The notes beneath the pieces are model-generated. The model was not told the origin of the DNA. It searched no databases and worked only from the letters and a program-made list of their open reading frames with translations. This document shows, in pieces, positions 32,843 through 44,029 of a DNA stretch of 64,000 bases; the first letter of the stretch is position 1; every line of letters begins with the position of its first letter. Position numbers and translations under genes: made by a program. The stretch comes from Basidiobolus meristosporus CBS 931.73 (taxonomy: Eukaryota; Basidiobolomycota; Basidiobolomycetes; Basidiobolales; Basidiobolaceae), in contig MCFE01000280.1 in the NCBI GenBank assembly GCA_002104905.1, forward strand, positions 39,821-103,820, given 5' to 3'.

Positions 32843-33761
32843 TTTGCATCAATTTGTACAGGGGCACTGCTATTGTTGCAAGGTTTTTGACAAAGCAGCA
32901 ATAGTAGCCGGCTAATCCTAGGGATCCCAACACTGCATTGTTATCCTTTGGTGCAGGTGTATCTTGAACGGCTTTCAGAAGAGAAGTAGATGGGTATATC
33001 CCATCTGCCAAGATCTTGTGGCCCAGGAACAGCAAGTTTGTATACAGGAAATGGCACTTCTTGGGATGTAGTTTGAGTTGGTTCTCAAGGAGGGCTGTCA
33101 GGATACATTGCACATTATGTACATGTTCTTTTACATTGGGGGAATACATTGTGATTTTGTCCAGATACACAAGAGTACATTCTTAGTGTAAATTTCCTAG
33201 CACCCTGTCAATATTTTTTTGGAACATAGCAGGAGCATTGCACAAGCCAAAGGGTAGTTGGTTCCATATGTATCATCCAAACAATGCTATAAAATCAGTT
33301 TTGGATTCATCTTCCAGGGCTACTTCAACTTGCCACTACCTAGAGATTAAGTCAAGAGAGCTAAAATATTTAGCTCTGATTAATCTGTCCAAGAGGTTGT
33401 CTATTTGCAGTAGTGGATACATGCCCTTCCAGGTGATGGCATTCAATTTTTGATGGTTGATGCAAAAACATTTCTTTCTGTCTTTCTCTGGGACTGTCAC
33501 TATTGGGGAGGCCCACAGTAAATGGCTCTCTGTAATGATGTTGTCTTTTAATAAAGTTTCAATTGACTCTTTGATATAATCTGTGTTAATTTTTGAGTTT
33601 CTACAGGCTTTTTGCTTGACTGGGTATTTGTTGGCAAGGTGGATTTGGTGATATACCCCAGGTATATGGCCAATTACTTGGTTCTTAGAGAATACTTTGG
33701 CAGGCAGGTGTACTCTTTCCAGGAACTTGTCTTTCAATGTAGGCAGTAGACCAGGGTCCAC
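32820..33761 (-). pseudogene. Gyp-2 reverse transcriptase
   Basis: N-terminal half at 33336-33761 (KDNIITESHLLWASPIVTVPEKD, KKCFCINHQKLNAIT, FSSLDLISR). The palm continues through 33170 (LPFGLCNAPAMFQ). The catalytic box reads YLDKI, encoded GAC AAA, near 33154-33162, so the second catalytic Asp is lost. The thumb and connection are at 32820-33150. Confidence 0.85.
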
Positions 33762-33818
33762 ATCTAGTTTGGCAAGTTCATCTTCTGGTTCCTTGCTTGT
33801 AGGCAGTCCTGGGTTGTT

Positions 33819-34733
33819 TCAATCAACTTCCTCTAAGTTCAACAATGGCTCTCCTCTAGGCAATGTCACCACATGTTGCCAGTTGTTAACCACTAAGCAC
33901 CTCAGACTTTGCATTTCAAATTTTGGCGGTATCAGTACTTTAGTGATCAAGATTCCTTCCAGTTGCTTGAATACCTTTGTTGCAGTTATCATTCTTCCAC
34001 TTGTCAGATAAGCTATTGGTGTCTCTAATGAGATCACCGTCTCACTGGCTAGTGGTATTATTATCAGCTTTTGTGTGATGATCAGAGACTGCACCAGTTT
34101 CACCTCTTTGATTGTCACACTGCTGCTAGGTGTGTTGCTTTTGTTGGTGATATGAATTAGTGGGATAATCTTGGTATCTCACCTGAATTCAGATGCACTG
34201 TAGAGTATGTCCATCTTATGTTGGATAAACCAACTCTTACCAATGAGTAAGTCATTGGCTGCAACAGGTAGGACTACAACATCTTGGTGTATAATAAAAT
34301 TGCCTCACTGGATGGGGCAATTAAGCACCACTCCTACTGTTGTGTCCAGTTGGTCATTTGCTAGCCATTCTCAAATGGTGCTGTTGGGGACTATGTCTAT
34401 CTTTAGATGTTTTGCTGATAACTCTGACATGATCAATGTAGAGGATCCTGTGTCAGTAAGGGCAACAATCTCCTTATTCTCTATACATACCATTACATAT
34501 GTTCCCTTATTTGGAATTTGTAGGACCATCTGGTTGATGTGCAGGGTTGTTATCTCCTTCAATCCCTCTATCAGCTCTTTGACTAGAGCCAGGGCAAGTC
34601 CCTGTAAACTGGTTATTGGGAGGCTTGCCTTGGTTTGCTCTAGTACCTTAATTGTGGGGAATAGGCCATGGGAAGACACACTAGTGCTCTTTGCTTTAAC
34701 ACTCTTCCCAAGGCTCATTCTGTACTTCTTCAC
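33819..34733 (-). pseudogene. Gyp-2 protease region
   Basis: Retropepsin active site ALTDTGSSTLIMSELSAKHL near 34420-34480, in a 120-codon open stretch. A second stretch at 33819-34118 continues toward the reverse transcriptase (MITATKVFKQLEGIL). Confidence 0.78.
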
Positions 34734-35722
34734 CTAATTCCACGTTCTTTCCTTTTGACAGAACCTCTACTACAGGTTCCTTTACCTCCACTGTAGAAGC
34801 ATCATGTTGACGCTTCTTCTTCTGCACTTCAACTGTTCTGACCAGAGGGCTTAGATTGATTGAATCCTGTTTGCCTCCTGGCAAGGGACTCTGTCTTTTG
34901 ATGCCTTCTTCTCTTTTGTGTCCTGTACAGGTTCTTGTCCGTACCATTTTTCATATTTGTGGGCCCAGTGGCCTACTTCTCAACAAACATAACATGGATA
35001 CTGTTGTTGCAGTTGTGCCATCTATTGGGTGAGGGCTTGCACCTGGGCCTTTAGATCTACAACAGCTTCCCAGAGTTTATCATCATCTTTGGGGACTTCT
35101 AGGACATTGTTGATTGAGAGTTCTTGTACCTTTTGCCATAATTCCAGTGACTGATGGTTTTTTGAGGAGGCAAATTTTCCTTTCTTACAGGGGAGACCTG
35201 TCCTTCAATCACTTGTATCACTATAGGGTAGCTCCCATTGCAGGATTACCTTTGTACTTGTTTGACCAACTCTTGCAACATTTTACATCCCTGTTGCACT
35301 TTAGATGCCCTATGTCTAACTTCAATGTTTAAGCCCATGATGTAACACCTCATGAGCTGTTGTTTGGCAATATTGTCCCTTGGGAGACATTGAACTTGTT
35401 GGAGAAACAGTTCAGTGTAGGCTTCATAGTGCCCACTGCTTTTTTTTTGTGAGGACAGTAGAAGGGATTTGTAGTTGTATCCTTCAGCATATAAAAGGCA
35501 TGTCTTGTAGGCTTCTTCTAGTGCATCCCAGTTGTCTTTAACTGCATTTTCCAACCCATAATGCCATTGCCATGCTGACCCTTTCATATGTCTTGCAAAC
35601 TCCACTACTTTCTTAACATTGTCCCATCCTGAATCAACCGCAACTTTCTCAAGCTTATTGAACCACTCAAGGGCTTTTGCTCTCTTTCTCTTGTATGTTT
35701 TTAGTTTGATTGCAGTAGTCAT
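34734..35722 (-). pseudogene. Gyp-2 gag and zinc knuckle
   Basis: Gag at 35246-35722, 158 codons from ATG 35722: KALEWFNKLEKVA, GSAWQWHYGLENAVKDNWDALEEAY, and LFLQQVQCLPRDNIAKQQL are typical of Ty3 gag. The zinc knuckle near 34965-34995 reads C-Y-V-C-stop-E-V-GHW. The stop (TGA) would be CGA before a CpG transition, and the final Cys reads Tyr. Confidence 0.82.
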
Positions 35723-35750
35723 TACCTCACTTGTGCTTATTATTATTTCT

Positions 35751-35765
35751 GCAGAGCCAGCACCA
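35751..35765 (-). other. Primer-binding site of Gyp-2
   Basis: On the minus strand TGGTGCTGGCTCTGC, four bases after the 5' LTR. It starts TGG, the complement of a tRNA 3' CCA end, the classical gypsy arrangement and unlike the half-tRNA site of the Copia families. The tRNA species was not identified. Confidence 0.75.
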
Positions 35766-35769
35766 AATA

Positions 35770-36146
35770 TGTGGGTTATTTACAACTGTATATGGTGAAT
35801 AGGAGAGCTTGTAGGTCAAGTCAGCACCACTTGGGTCAAAATAGCTTCCAACAGAAGGTAGCAAGGTAATAAAGACTTATGTTTATTCCATCCTAACCTT
35901 CTCCTTCTCTTACTTGGTTCAAATAGATATATATATATATCACTTGGAGTGGCTTAGATAACAGTATATGTGTTGTAAAATAGGGGTGTTAACACCTTCC
36001 AGTTATGGTTAGTGTTCTAACTAAATAAGGGCAGGAATAGGAGTGAGAATTTGTGGGGGAATCATAGGGAGGATACAGGGGGACTATGGGTAGAGCTCTG
36101 GAGAGAACTCTTGGGCAAAGAGTGGGTACTACATTTAGTACTCACA
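35770..36146 (-). repeat. 5' LTR of Gyp-2
   Basis: 377 bp, TGTGGGTTATT to GTACTCACA, with an (AT)n run near 35927-35940. The primer-binding site on its left marks it as the 5' LTR. Confidence 0.9.
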
Positions 36147-36151
36147 AAGGA

Positions 36152-37224
36152 TTCAGCCAGATTAGAGTCAAGCCAGAAGACATCCCTAAGACAGCATTCA
36201 GGACTAGATATGGACATTGCAAGTACTTAGTCATGAGTTTTAGCCTCACCAATGCCCCTGCAACATTCATGACCCTGATGCAAACAGTCTTCCAGAAATA
36301 CTTAGTCAAGTCTTTGGTAATCTACCTAGATGACATATTGATATACAGCAAGAACAAAGAGGAATACTTGGTGCACATTGAAAAGTTCTTGAAGATCCTG
36401 AGAGGGAACAAGTTGTACAGCAAGCTAGCAAAGTGTGAATTCTTGAAGGAACATTTTGAATACCAGAGACACATAGTGACTAGCATAGGAGTGACTTTAG
36501 ACCCCATGAAGGTTCAAGTTGTCAAGAATCTGCAGCAGCCCCATAGCATATTGGAACTCATATCATTCCTTGGAATGGTTCCTACTATTGGAGATTTGTC
36601 AAGTCCTTTGCAATTATTTCAGTTGATTTAACTGATATTCTCAAGAAAGACAACACCATGAAGTGGGACATAACCTGGGAGACTGCCTATCAGATGCTGA
36701 AGAATGAACTTGCTAAGCTGCCAAGCCTAAGAATCCCAGACTTCAGAAAAGAGTTTACTCTGTGCTCAAATGCTTCAGACTATGCAGTTGGTAGACTACT
36801 GAGCCAAGAACATCACAAGAAGGACTATCCAGTTGCCTTTGAATCTGAGAAACTGAACTTAGCAGAACAGAAGTATCCAGTGCATGAGGAGATGCTTGCC
36901 ATAGCACTCTGCTTGAAGACCTGGAGCTCTAACATTGAAGGAGTCAAGTGCAATGTGAACACAGATCACACCTCACTTGAGAAGATATTTAAGCTGAAGG
37001 TTCTCTCCAGAAGAATGACAAGACAGAGTGAATGCATTCAGCAATCAGACATGGATATTGTATACTGCCCTAGGCAAAACAATATGGTTGCTGATGCCTT
37101 GTCAAGATTAGAACAAGTTGACAGCTCAACTTGGTGCATGAGTCAGATTGGCCTAGCTTATAACCAACATACTTGGGGGACCAAGACATTCCTAATGAGG
37201 TGGATAAATAGATCAAGAAGATAA
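36152..37224 (+). pseudogene. Gyp-1 reverse transcriptase (C-terminal part) and RNase H
   Basis: Resumes the protein cut at 29557. The reverse transcriptase palm has an intact YLDDILIYS box (36323-36349), its Asp pair encoded GAT GAC and so without a CpG. A frameshift near 36575 is followed by RNase H at 36658-37224. There the first catalytic Asp of T-D-A-S reads Asn (CSNASDYAVG); the Glu (EEMLAIA) and the NTDH Asp remain. The ADALSRLEQ end block is present. Confidence 0.88.
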
Positions 37225-38405
37225 TCCAGGACAAAGCCAACAAATTTGTGGTACAAGATCAATCACTCTACTAAATTATTGATGGAAGCCCTACTGCCTA
37301 TTGCTCTTATGTTGCTGGTCAGGATTTAGTACATATGCTACTTGATGGATATGAACATCTTGGAATTAAAGGAACCTATAGCCATGTGAAAGCCACTGCA
37401 TGGTGGCCCAGAATGAAACAAGACATTGAGAAGCTAGTGAAAACATGCCCAAATTGCCAAGTCAACCAAGGCCAACCACAGAGAATTGCCAAACTCTTTC
37501 CCTTTGAGCTTGTAAGACCATTTGAAAAATGGGGAATTGACTTTATTGAAAGACTGCCAACTACACTGAAATGCAATTATTGGATCCTAGTAGCAATTAA
37601 CCATAGCACCAAATGGCCAGTGGCTAATGCAGTACCTGTAGACAGTGAACAAGAAGTTGCAAGTTTCATCTACCATGAGGTCCTTATGAAATTTGGATGC
37701 CCTTTAGAGATTTTATTTAGTAGAGAAGCAAACTTTATGGCAAAGACATTTAAAGCTTACCTGGAAATGCAGCAGATCAAACACCTCAAAACCGTGGCAA
37801 GTCACCCTAGAACTAATGGATTCACTGAGCAGTTTAATGGATTATTTAGAAAAATGCTGACCAAGTATGCAAATGGAGTTGTCAGCAGATGGGATGATTA
37901 TATAGACTAAACACTTTTTCATGCAGAGTTAGAGTACACAACACCACCCAACAATTGCCTTTTTACTCAGTGTATGGGTGTGAACCAAGGATTCCCAGAG
38001 ATCTCACATGACCAAAGCTTACAAATGCCTTAGAAGATGAGCTCAGTCAGCTAAGTAGACACCAGCAGCTGGAACAAACAGATCAAGAGGCATAGGCCAA
38101 ATTATCTCAAATTGCAGAAAAGATGAGGTGAGATCTTATAAGCCTATATCACCAGAACTGTTGACATTTGGGAAGTTTGTATTGCTAAGAAACAACACTT
38201 GGAAGAAGTTTGGGCCACAATAGATGGGACATTTTAAGATCATCAGCAAAAGTCCATTTGTGGCTTACCAACTTGTGGGCAAACCAGTGATTAGCTGGAA
38301 AGATTTAGTTCATAGAGACAGACTCAAGCTTGCAAGGCTTGCCAACAATACTAAACCATCAAGATATTGATACTACAAGAAATGAGATTCAGGAGAGCCC
38401 TTTCA
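37225..38405 (+). pseudogene. Gyp-1 integrase and C-terminal region
   Basis: Main open part 37335-37910: the HHCC zinc region (GYEHLGIKG, CPNCQ), first catalytic Asp (KWGIDFIERLP) and Glu block (TNGFTEQFNG). The second Asp block, LFDRGANF in the sister copy at 52820, reads LFSREANF, so that Asp is lost. The C-terminal end to about 38370 is broken by stops. A polypurine stretch AGTGGGGAGAA (38411-38421) precedes the LTR. Confidence 0.85.
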
Positions 38406-38421
38406 GCTTTAGTGGGGAGAA

Positions 38422-38626
38422 TGTTATAATCTACCACTTGAATGATTAAGTTAGATCAGTTTTTAGTCAAATTAATTAGTTATATGCTTAGCCTATCAGT
38501 ACATCAGTGTTATCTGTCAAATCAAGAGTAAAGTCAGCAAATGAATCAACAGATCTTTATCAGGCAGGATTAGCTATATAGAGTAGAATCTTATTGGGTG
38601 ATAATGATGCAATCTAATGAGTTATC
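38422..38626 (+). repeat. 3' LTR of Gyp-1 (first 205 bp)
   Basis: Begins TGTTATAATCTACCACTTG after the polypurine tract and is cut by Copia-B1 at 38627. Homologous to the LTR copy at 43658-44029. Confidence 0.85.
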
Positions 38627-38995
38627 TGTTGAAATATTGGACTATTGGGTATCATTCAGCAGCTAAAAATTTACTTAACAATTTTAGACTAGTCTTAGTC
38701 ACTGTAGGACTTGTTTACTGCCTTAACTTTGCCACTTTTGCCAGATATATGATCTTATAATTATTCCCCTATAGTCAGCATCAAATTAGCACTATTACCA
38801 AACATTATGTACTAACCCTGAAACTGTTACAGAATGCTCCTCAATACTGAAAAACCCTCCCTACTTAGTGTTGCAGCTGTATTACTTCTACTAAGGTATA
38901 AATACTGAGCTTCTTTATGAATAAGCAACAGTTCAACTATTATCACTATTTCTTGATAAGTTCCTTATATCCAAATTACTTCTTAAATTGCTACA
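38627..38995 (+). repeat. 5' LTR of Copia-B1
   Basis: 369 bp from TGTTGAAATATTGG to AAATTGCTACA. It carries a TATA box at 38897. Confidence 0.93.
38897..38903 (+). promoter_or_regulatory. TATA box of the Copia-B1 LTR promoter
   Basis: TATAAAT at the same position in both LTRs (the other at 43211) and conserved in the solo LTR at 46513-46881, so it is the likely core promoter of the element. Confidence 0.65.
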
Positions 38996-39007
38996 GGTTA
39001 TGAGCCC
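38996..39007 (+). other. Primer-binding site of Copia-B1
   Basis: GGTTATGAGCCC directly after the LTR, complementary to the anticodon arm of initiator tRNA-Met. Implies priming by a tRNA fragment cleaved in the anticodon region. Confidence 0.88.
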
Positions 39008-39031
39008 CAATTGCCTTAATCTATCCTACAG

Positions 39032-42000
39032 ATGACTTCTACCAGCAAACAAAGCAATACCAACATCTTCCCTGTAAAGGAGAGGTTTGATGGGAAGAAC
39101 TACAGACTTTGGAGAATCAAGATGCAGATCCACCTTGAGGAAAGAAAGCCTTGGAACATAGTAACAGGAAAGGAAGTTGAGCCCAAAGGAACAGCAGAAG
39201 ATGTGGAGAAGTTTCAAGAGAAGGAGAGAAAGGCCTTCAATGCCATATGCATCAATGTGCAAGACTCCTTCATTGGACAAATCCATACCTCAAATACTGC
39301 CAAAGCAGCATGGGAATTCTTAGAGAAGATCTTTAGAGCAAAGTCAGTATCAAGCAAGCTTTATTTGAAACAAAAGTTCTTCAAGATGAGGAAAAAGCCA
39401 GATGATGACATGCTACAACTCATTACCAGAATGGAGACACTTGCAGAAGAACTTTACAGTATTAATGCCGGTGTAGATGATGAAGAAAAGATACTCTGTC
39501 TGCTTTGCAGCCTACCAGACAAGTATGAGCTACTCATACTTTCTTTTGAAGGCAGAGAAGACAACTTGACTTTAGACTATGTCAAAGGAAGACTTCTCCA
39601 TGAGGAACTCAGACGTAATGATCAAGCAGAGAAAATTGAAGATAATGCTTTATTCAGTTCAGAAAGGCATAGAGAAAAGAAGGGAAAGCAACAAACCAGA
39701 GAAAACCTGGCTGTTGTAACTACTGTAAGAAGCCAGGACACTGGGCAAGAGAATGCAAGAAGAAACAAGCAGACAAAAAACAGAAACCAGAGCAGGCAAA
39801 CCATATAACTACTGATGAACAGTTATTTGTAGCTGTACAAGAGAGTGCAAGTAACCAAAGTAATGAATGGTATATTGACTCAGGAGCATCACAGCATATA
39901 TGTAGTATAAAGGATTGGTTCAGCAACTTAAAGACTATTCCCGTAAGAAAGGTTTATCTGGGAGATAACTCTGCATTGGAAGCTACCACCAGTGGGTCTA
40001 TACAACTAAATATGAGTGGTAACTCAGGGGCAACAACAGCAAAACTGACTGACGTACTCTATGTACTTGGAATAGCTAAGAACCTACTCTCAGTCAGTAA
40101 AGTAACTACTCAGGGACTGAAATTTGTTTATACTAAGCTGAGCTGCTCAATATTGAGTGAAAATGGACAAAAATTAGCTTTGAGAATCAGAGATCACAAT
40201 ATATACAAGTTACAATGCAAGATCATTGTACCTGAGTATGTTAACATTGCATAAACTGATGAAACCAACTGGGAGACGTGGTATAGCAGGCTAGGACACA
40301 TAGGGGAACAGAAAATGAGCCAATTGGTGAAATATCAGCTTGTTTTGGGCCTAAAATACTCAATTCCAATCAAATTGAATGTTTGTAAGGGATGTTCATA
40401 TGGCAAACAAGCTAGGCAATGTTTCAAGAGCTCAGAAGGCATCAATACCACCAAACTATTGGATATTGTACACTCAGACATATGTGGCCCCATGAGCACA
40501 CTTTCCTTTGGAGCCAAGAGATACTTTATGACATTTATTGATGACAAGATAAGACATACATGGGTGTACTTCCTCAAAACAAAGGATGAAGGTTTAGAGA
40601 CGTTTAAGCACTTCAAGAACATGGCTGAAACACAAACTGGGTGTAAATTGAAGGTACTACAAAGTGACAATGGAGGAGAATACTGCTCAAAGGAGTTTGC
40701 AGAATACTGCTTGTCTACTGGTATACTTCAACAGACCACAGTTCCTCATACTCCACAGCAAAATGGAGTAGCAGAACGTGCAAATAGAACAATAGTAGAG
40801 ATGGGAAGATCTATGCTACATGATAAGGGAATGGACTACAAATTTTGGGCTGAATCTGCTGCTACCGCTGTATACATCAAGAACAGATGCCCAACAACAG
40901 CACTACATGATTCTACACCCTTTGAAGCATATACAGGCAAAAAAACCAGATCTCCAGCACCTCAGGATCTTTGGTAGTGATGTTTTTTATCACATCCCTG
41001 ACAAAAAACGCTCAAAGTTGGAACCAAAGAGTAGGAAAGGGATCTCTCTTGGGTATTGTGAAGATACTAAAGGGTATTGAGTGTATGACGGCAGAATTTA
41101 GAAGCTGATCAAGAGCAGGGACATTGTATTTGAGGAGAATTTAGATCAGAAAGCCATGGAAATCATTGGCCAGCTGCCTGATGATGCAATCAGCACTAAT
41201 GAAGAAGATACGTACCAAATCCAGCCAGAGATGGAAGATATTTCTACCAGTTCCAGATCAAAACAGATTATCCCAGTTAGGAGATCTACCGGAATAAGAA
41301 ATGCCCCTGGATCCTGGTGGCAGACATCCAATGATCATGAAGAAGCGTATCTTGCCTTATGTGCCAAACCTCAGAATCTGGAACAGGCAATGCAAGGTCC
41401 AGATGCTACTAAGTGGCAACAAGCCATGCAGGAGGAGTACCAATCACCAATCAAGGCAAAAACGTGGGAACTGGTAGATTTACCAAATGGGAAAAGCCAA
41501 TAGGATGTAGATGGGTCTACAAGATCAAGATAACCTCAAATGGTGTTGTTGATAAGAACAAGGCTAGATTGGTAGCTAAAGGCTATTCCCAGATCCAGGG
41601 ACTAGACTTTAAGGAAACATTTGCTCTGGTTGCCAAGTTTAACTCCATTAGGACAGTTCTAGCCCTGGCAGCTGTACAGAGTCTAGATCTACACCAAATG
41701 GATGTCAAAACTGCCTTTCTAAATGGGGATTTGCAAGAAACTATATATATGGAGCAACCAGAAGGTTTTACCGATCCAAAAGGCCCCCATAAGGTGTACA
41801 AACTTAGAAAATTGTTGTATGGGCTTAAGCAGGCACCCAGAGCATGGTATTACAAGATTGACACATATCTAGAGGAAACTGGGTTCTCTTGTAGCACTGC
41901 AGATCACAGTATATATGTGAAACAGCTCAAAAAGGGTGTGATCATCCTAGTTCTTAATGTGGACAACCTAATTATAGCTACAAGTGATCAAGAGGCACTT

Positions 42001-42928
42001 AAACAGACAAAATCAGATCTCTTCAGCAAGTTTGAGATGAAAGATCTTGGAAAATTGAGCTATTTTCTTGGAATTGAGGTCAAATTTGACATAACTACGC
42101 AGAAAATTGTGCTGAATCAGTCTAAGTACATCAGGGACATTCTTAGACGCTTCAAAATGGAAAATTGCAAACCTGCAGCAACCCCTATGGACAATAACCT
42201 GAAATTAAGCAAATCTCAGCCAGTTATAGATGAAAATGGCTCAAATATGGACCAAAACCTTCCCTATCAATCAATGGTTGGTAGCCTAATATACTTGATG
42301 GTGTCTACACGTCCAGATATTACAGTAGCAGTTGGAATAGTCAGTCAATTCATGCAGAATTATGGATCAGATCAAATTGCAGCAGTTATGCGGATTTTCA
42401 AATCTCTACAAGGTACCATCAATATGGTACTGGAATACTCTGTAGCAGCTAATAGGCAAAACTTGATGGTTATAGTGATTCAGATTGGGGTGGGGATCTG
42501 ATTGACAGATGCTCTACCACAGGCTATGTATTTCTTTATGCTGGTGCAGCTATTACTTAGAATTGCCAGAAACAATCAACTGTGGCACTATCTACAACTG
42601 AAGCCAAATATATGGCTGCATGTCAAGCAACTAAGGAGGCTATAAGGCTACAAAAGTTATTCAAAGACTTAGGTTTAATTCAGATGAACCAACATGTATT
42701 TAGAAGGATAATCAAAGTTGTATTTCATTAGCTAGAAATCCTACTAATCATGCCAGAACTAAGCACATTGATATAAAGCATCACTTTGTGAGGGAAGCTG
42801 TAGAAAATAACTTAGCGGATCTAGTTTACTGCCCAACTGACAAAATGGTGTCAGACATATTGACAAAACCACTAGCTAGGCCACAGTTGGAGATCCATAG
42901 AGAGAAATTGGGATTAAGAAATCATTGA
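39032..42928 (+). pseudogene. Copia-B1 gag-pol polyprotein, broken
   Basis: One polyprotein in pieces. Gag from ATG 39032 (YRLWRIKMQIHLEERKPWN) to about 39700. A frameshift precedes the zinc knuckle CNYCKKPGHWAREC (39715-39756). Protease WYIDSGASQHIC is near 39869-39904. TAA at 40252. Integrase 40258-40977 has CKGCSYGK, HSDICGP, LQSDNGGEY and NGVAERANR, so its Asp-Asp-Glu triad is intact. After a frameshift, stops at 41078 and near 41099 lead to the linker (41156-41503). The reverse transcriptase (41413-42501) starts after another frameshift; its catalytic box reads NVDN, with GAC AAC at 41962-41967. RNase H follows in a third frame (GYSDSDWGG, ALSTTEAKYMAA) to 42928. At least three frameshifts and several stops. 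Confidence 0.92.
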
Positions 42929-42940
42929 GTTGAGGGGGAG

Positions 42941-43309
42941 TGTTGAAATATTGGACTATTTGGTATCATTCAGCAGCTAAAAATTTACTTAACAATTTTA
43001 GACTAGTCTTAGTCACTGTAGGACTCATTTACTGCCTTAACTTTGCCACTTTCTTCAGATATATGATCTTATGATTATTCCCCTATAGTCAGGATCAAAT
43101 TAGCACTATTACCAAACATTATGTACTAGCCCAGAAACTGTTACAGAATGCTTCTGAATATTGAGAAACCCTCCCTACTTAGTGTTGCAGCTGTATTACT
43201 TCTACTAAGGTATAAATACTGAGCTTCTTTATGAATAAGCAATAGCTCAACTATTATCACTATTTCTTGATAAGTTCCTTATATCCAAATTACTTCTTAA
43301 ATTGCTACA
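42941..43309 (+). repeat. 3' LTR of Copia-B1
   Basis: 369 bp, preceded by the polypurine tract TGAGGGGGAG (42931-42940). It is followed immediately by GGTTATGAGCCC, a second primer-binding-site sequence, at 43310-43321. Confidence 0.93.
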
Positions 43310-43321
43310 GGTTATGAGCCC
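43310..43321 (+). other. Primer-binding-site sequence downstream of the Copia-B1 3' LTR
   Basis: Identical to the site after the 5' LTR, but no gag follows. It indicates that this LTR once also served as the 5' LTR of a neighbouring copy. Confidence 0.8.
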
Positions 43322-43612
43322 GTGTTAGCAATCAAGCAGACATATTACACAACAAGTGAATCAGTAGAACCTTAGCAGGTATAAGTGGGTGTTTTTAGCA
43401 GGAACTAACTGGGTGATGATGATTCAATCAAATGAGTAATTAGGCACAACCTACTTTAGGGATTACAATTTGTCAGCAATTGATCTGGCAAAATGTTGTA
43501 AGCATCTGTGGGAACTACAACAAATGTAGGTTCAAATTTTAGTGCACACTTTACTAGCTCAACTCTCTATTCTTCCTAATCTTTCATATCAAGATGTGTA
43601 GAAACAGTACAC
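43322..43612 (+). repeat. Degraded Gyp-1-type LTR fragment
   Basis: Aligns, with divergence, to about 43730-44029: shared blocks GGGTGATGATGATTCAATC, CAGCAATTGATCTGGCAAAA and the terminal GTACA. The first third is missing. Confidence 0.6.
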
Positions 43613-43657
43613 CAAGAATGATCCATATCTACAGGAGATTGGGTTCATTTGTGGTAC
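43613..43657 (+). repeat. Short Copia-B reverse transcriptase fragment
   Basis: About 45 bp matching 41865-41905 of Copia-B1 (ATCTAC-GGAGATTGGGTTC), lying between two Gyp-1-type LTR copies. Confidence 0.6.
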
Positions 43658-44029
43658 TGATGATACTACTTGAATACCAAAGTTAGATGAGTTATTTAGT
43701 CAATTCAACTAGTTTTATGATTAGCCTATCAGTACATCAGTGTTATCTGTCAAATCAAGAGTATAGTCAGCAGATAAATAAGGCAGTCCTTATCAGACTG
43801 AAGCAGATGTATTAAGCAAGATCTTGTTGGGTGATAATGATGCAATCAAATGAGTCATTAGCCACAAGCTACATTAGGAAAAATAATGAGTCAGCAATTA
43901 ATCTGGCAAAACATATATAATGAGCTGCTGAAACCTCAATAATAATCAGTTCAAGCTTTAGTGAATACAATACTAGTAAACTCTTTGCTCCTTTGCAACT
44001 CTGATATCAAGACTTGTAAAAGTACAACA
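43658..44029 (+). repeat. Gyp-1-type LTR copy, about 372 bp
   Basis: Begins TGATACTACTTGAA (Gyp-1 LTR: TGTTATAATCTACCACTTGAA) and ends AAGTACAACA. Its first two thirds match 38422-38626 closely, which shows where Copia-B1 interrupts the Gyp-1 LTR. Confidence 0.75.

Larger units (their letters stand above)
29558..36146 (-). mobile_element. Gyp-2: full-length but inactive Ty3/gypsy element
   Basis: 6.6 kb with LTRs at both ends (29558-29931 and 35770-36146), a tRNA-type primer-binding site and the gag, protease, reverse transcriptase, RNase H, integrase order on the minus strand. It is inserted in Gyp-1 reverse transcriptase with flanking CAGGA (29553-29557) and AAGGA (36147-36151), a 5-bp duplication with one change. 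Coding is broken throughout. Confidence 0.9.
38627..43309 (+). mobile_element. Copia-B1: complete-length Ty1/copia element, inactive
   Basis: 4683 bp with two 369-bp LTRs, a primer-binding site, gag-pol and a polypurine tract. The LTRs differ at roughly 17 positions by eye, about 95% identity. It is inserted in the Gyp-1 LTR. The flanking pentamers TTATC and GGTTA do not match, so there is no visible target duplication. Confidence 0.93.

Noticed and set aside
36086-36151. Possible N-terminal extension of the Gyp-1 reverse transcriptase ORF
   Set aside because: These codons are the end of the Gyp-2 LTR read through in frame; the Gyp-1 protein resumes only at 36152.
38996-39007. Initiator-tRNA-Met anticodon-like sequence, possible tRNA gene remnant
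   Set aside because: Only the anticodon-arm complement is present, always at the LTR edge. No acceptor, D or T arms surround it, so it is a primer-binding site.
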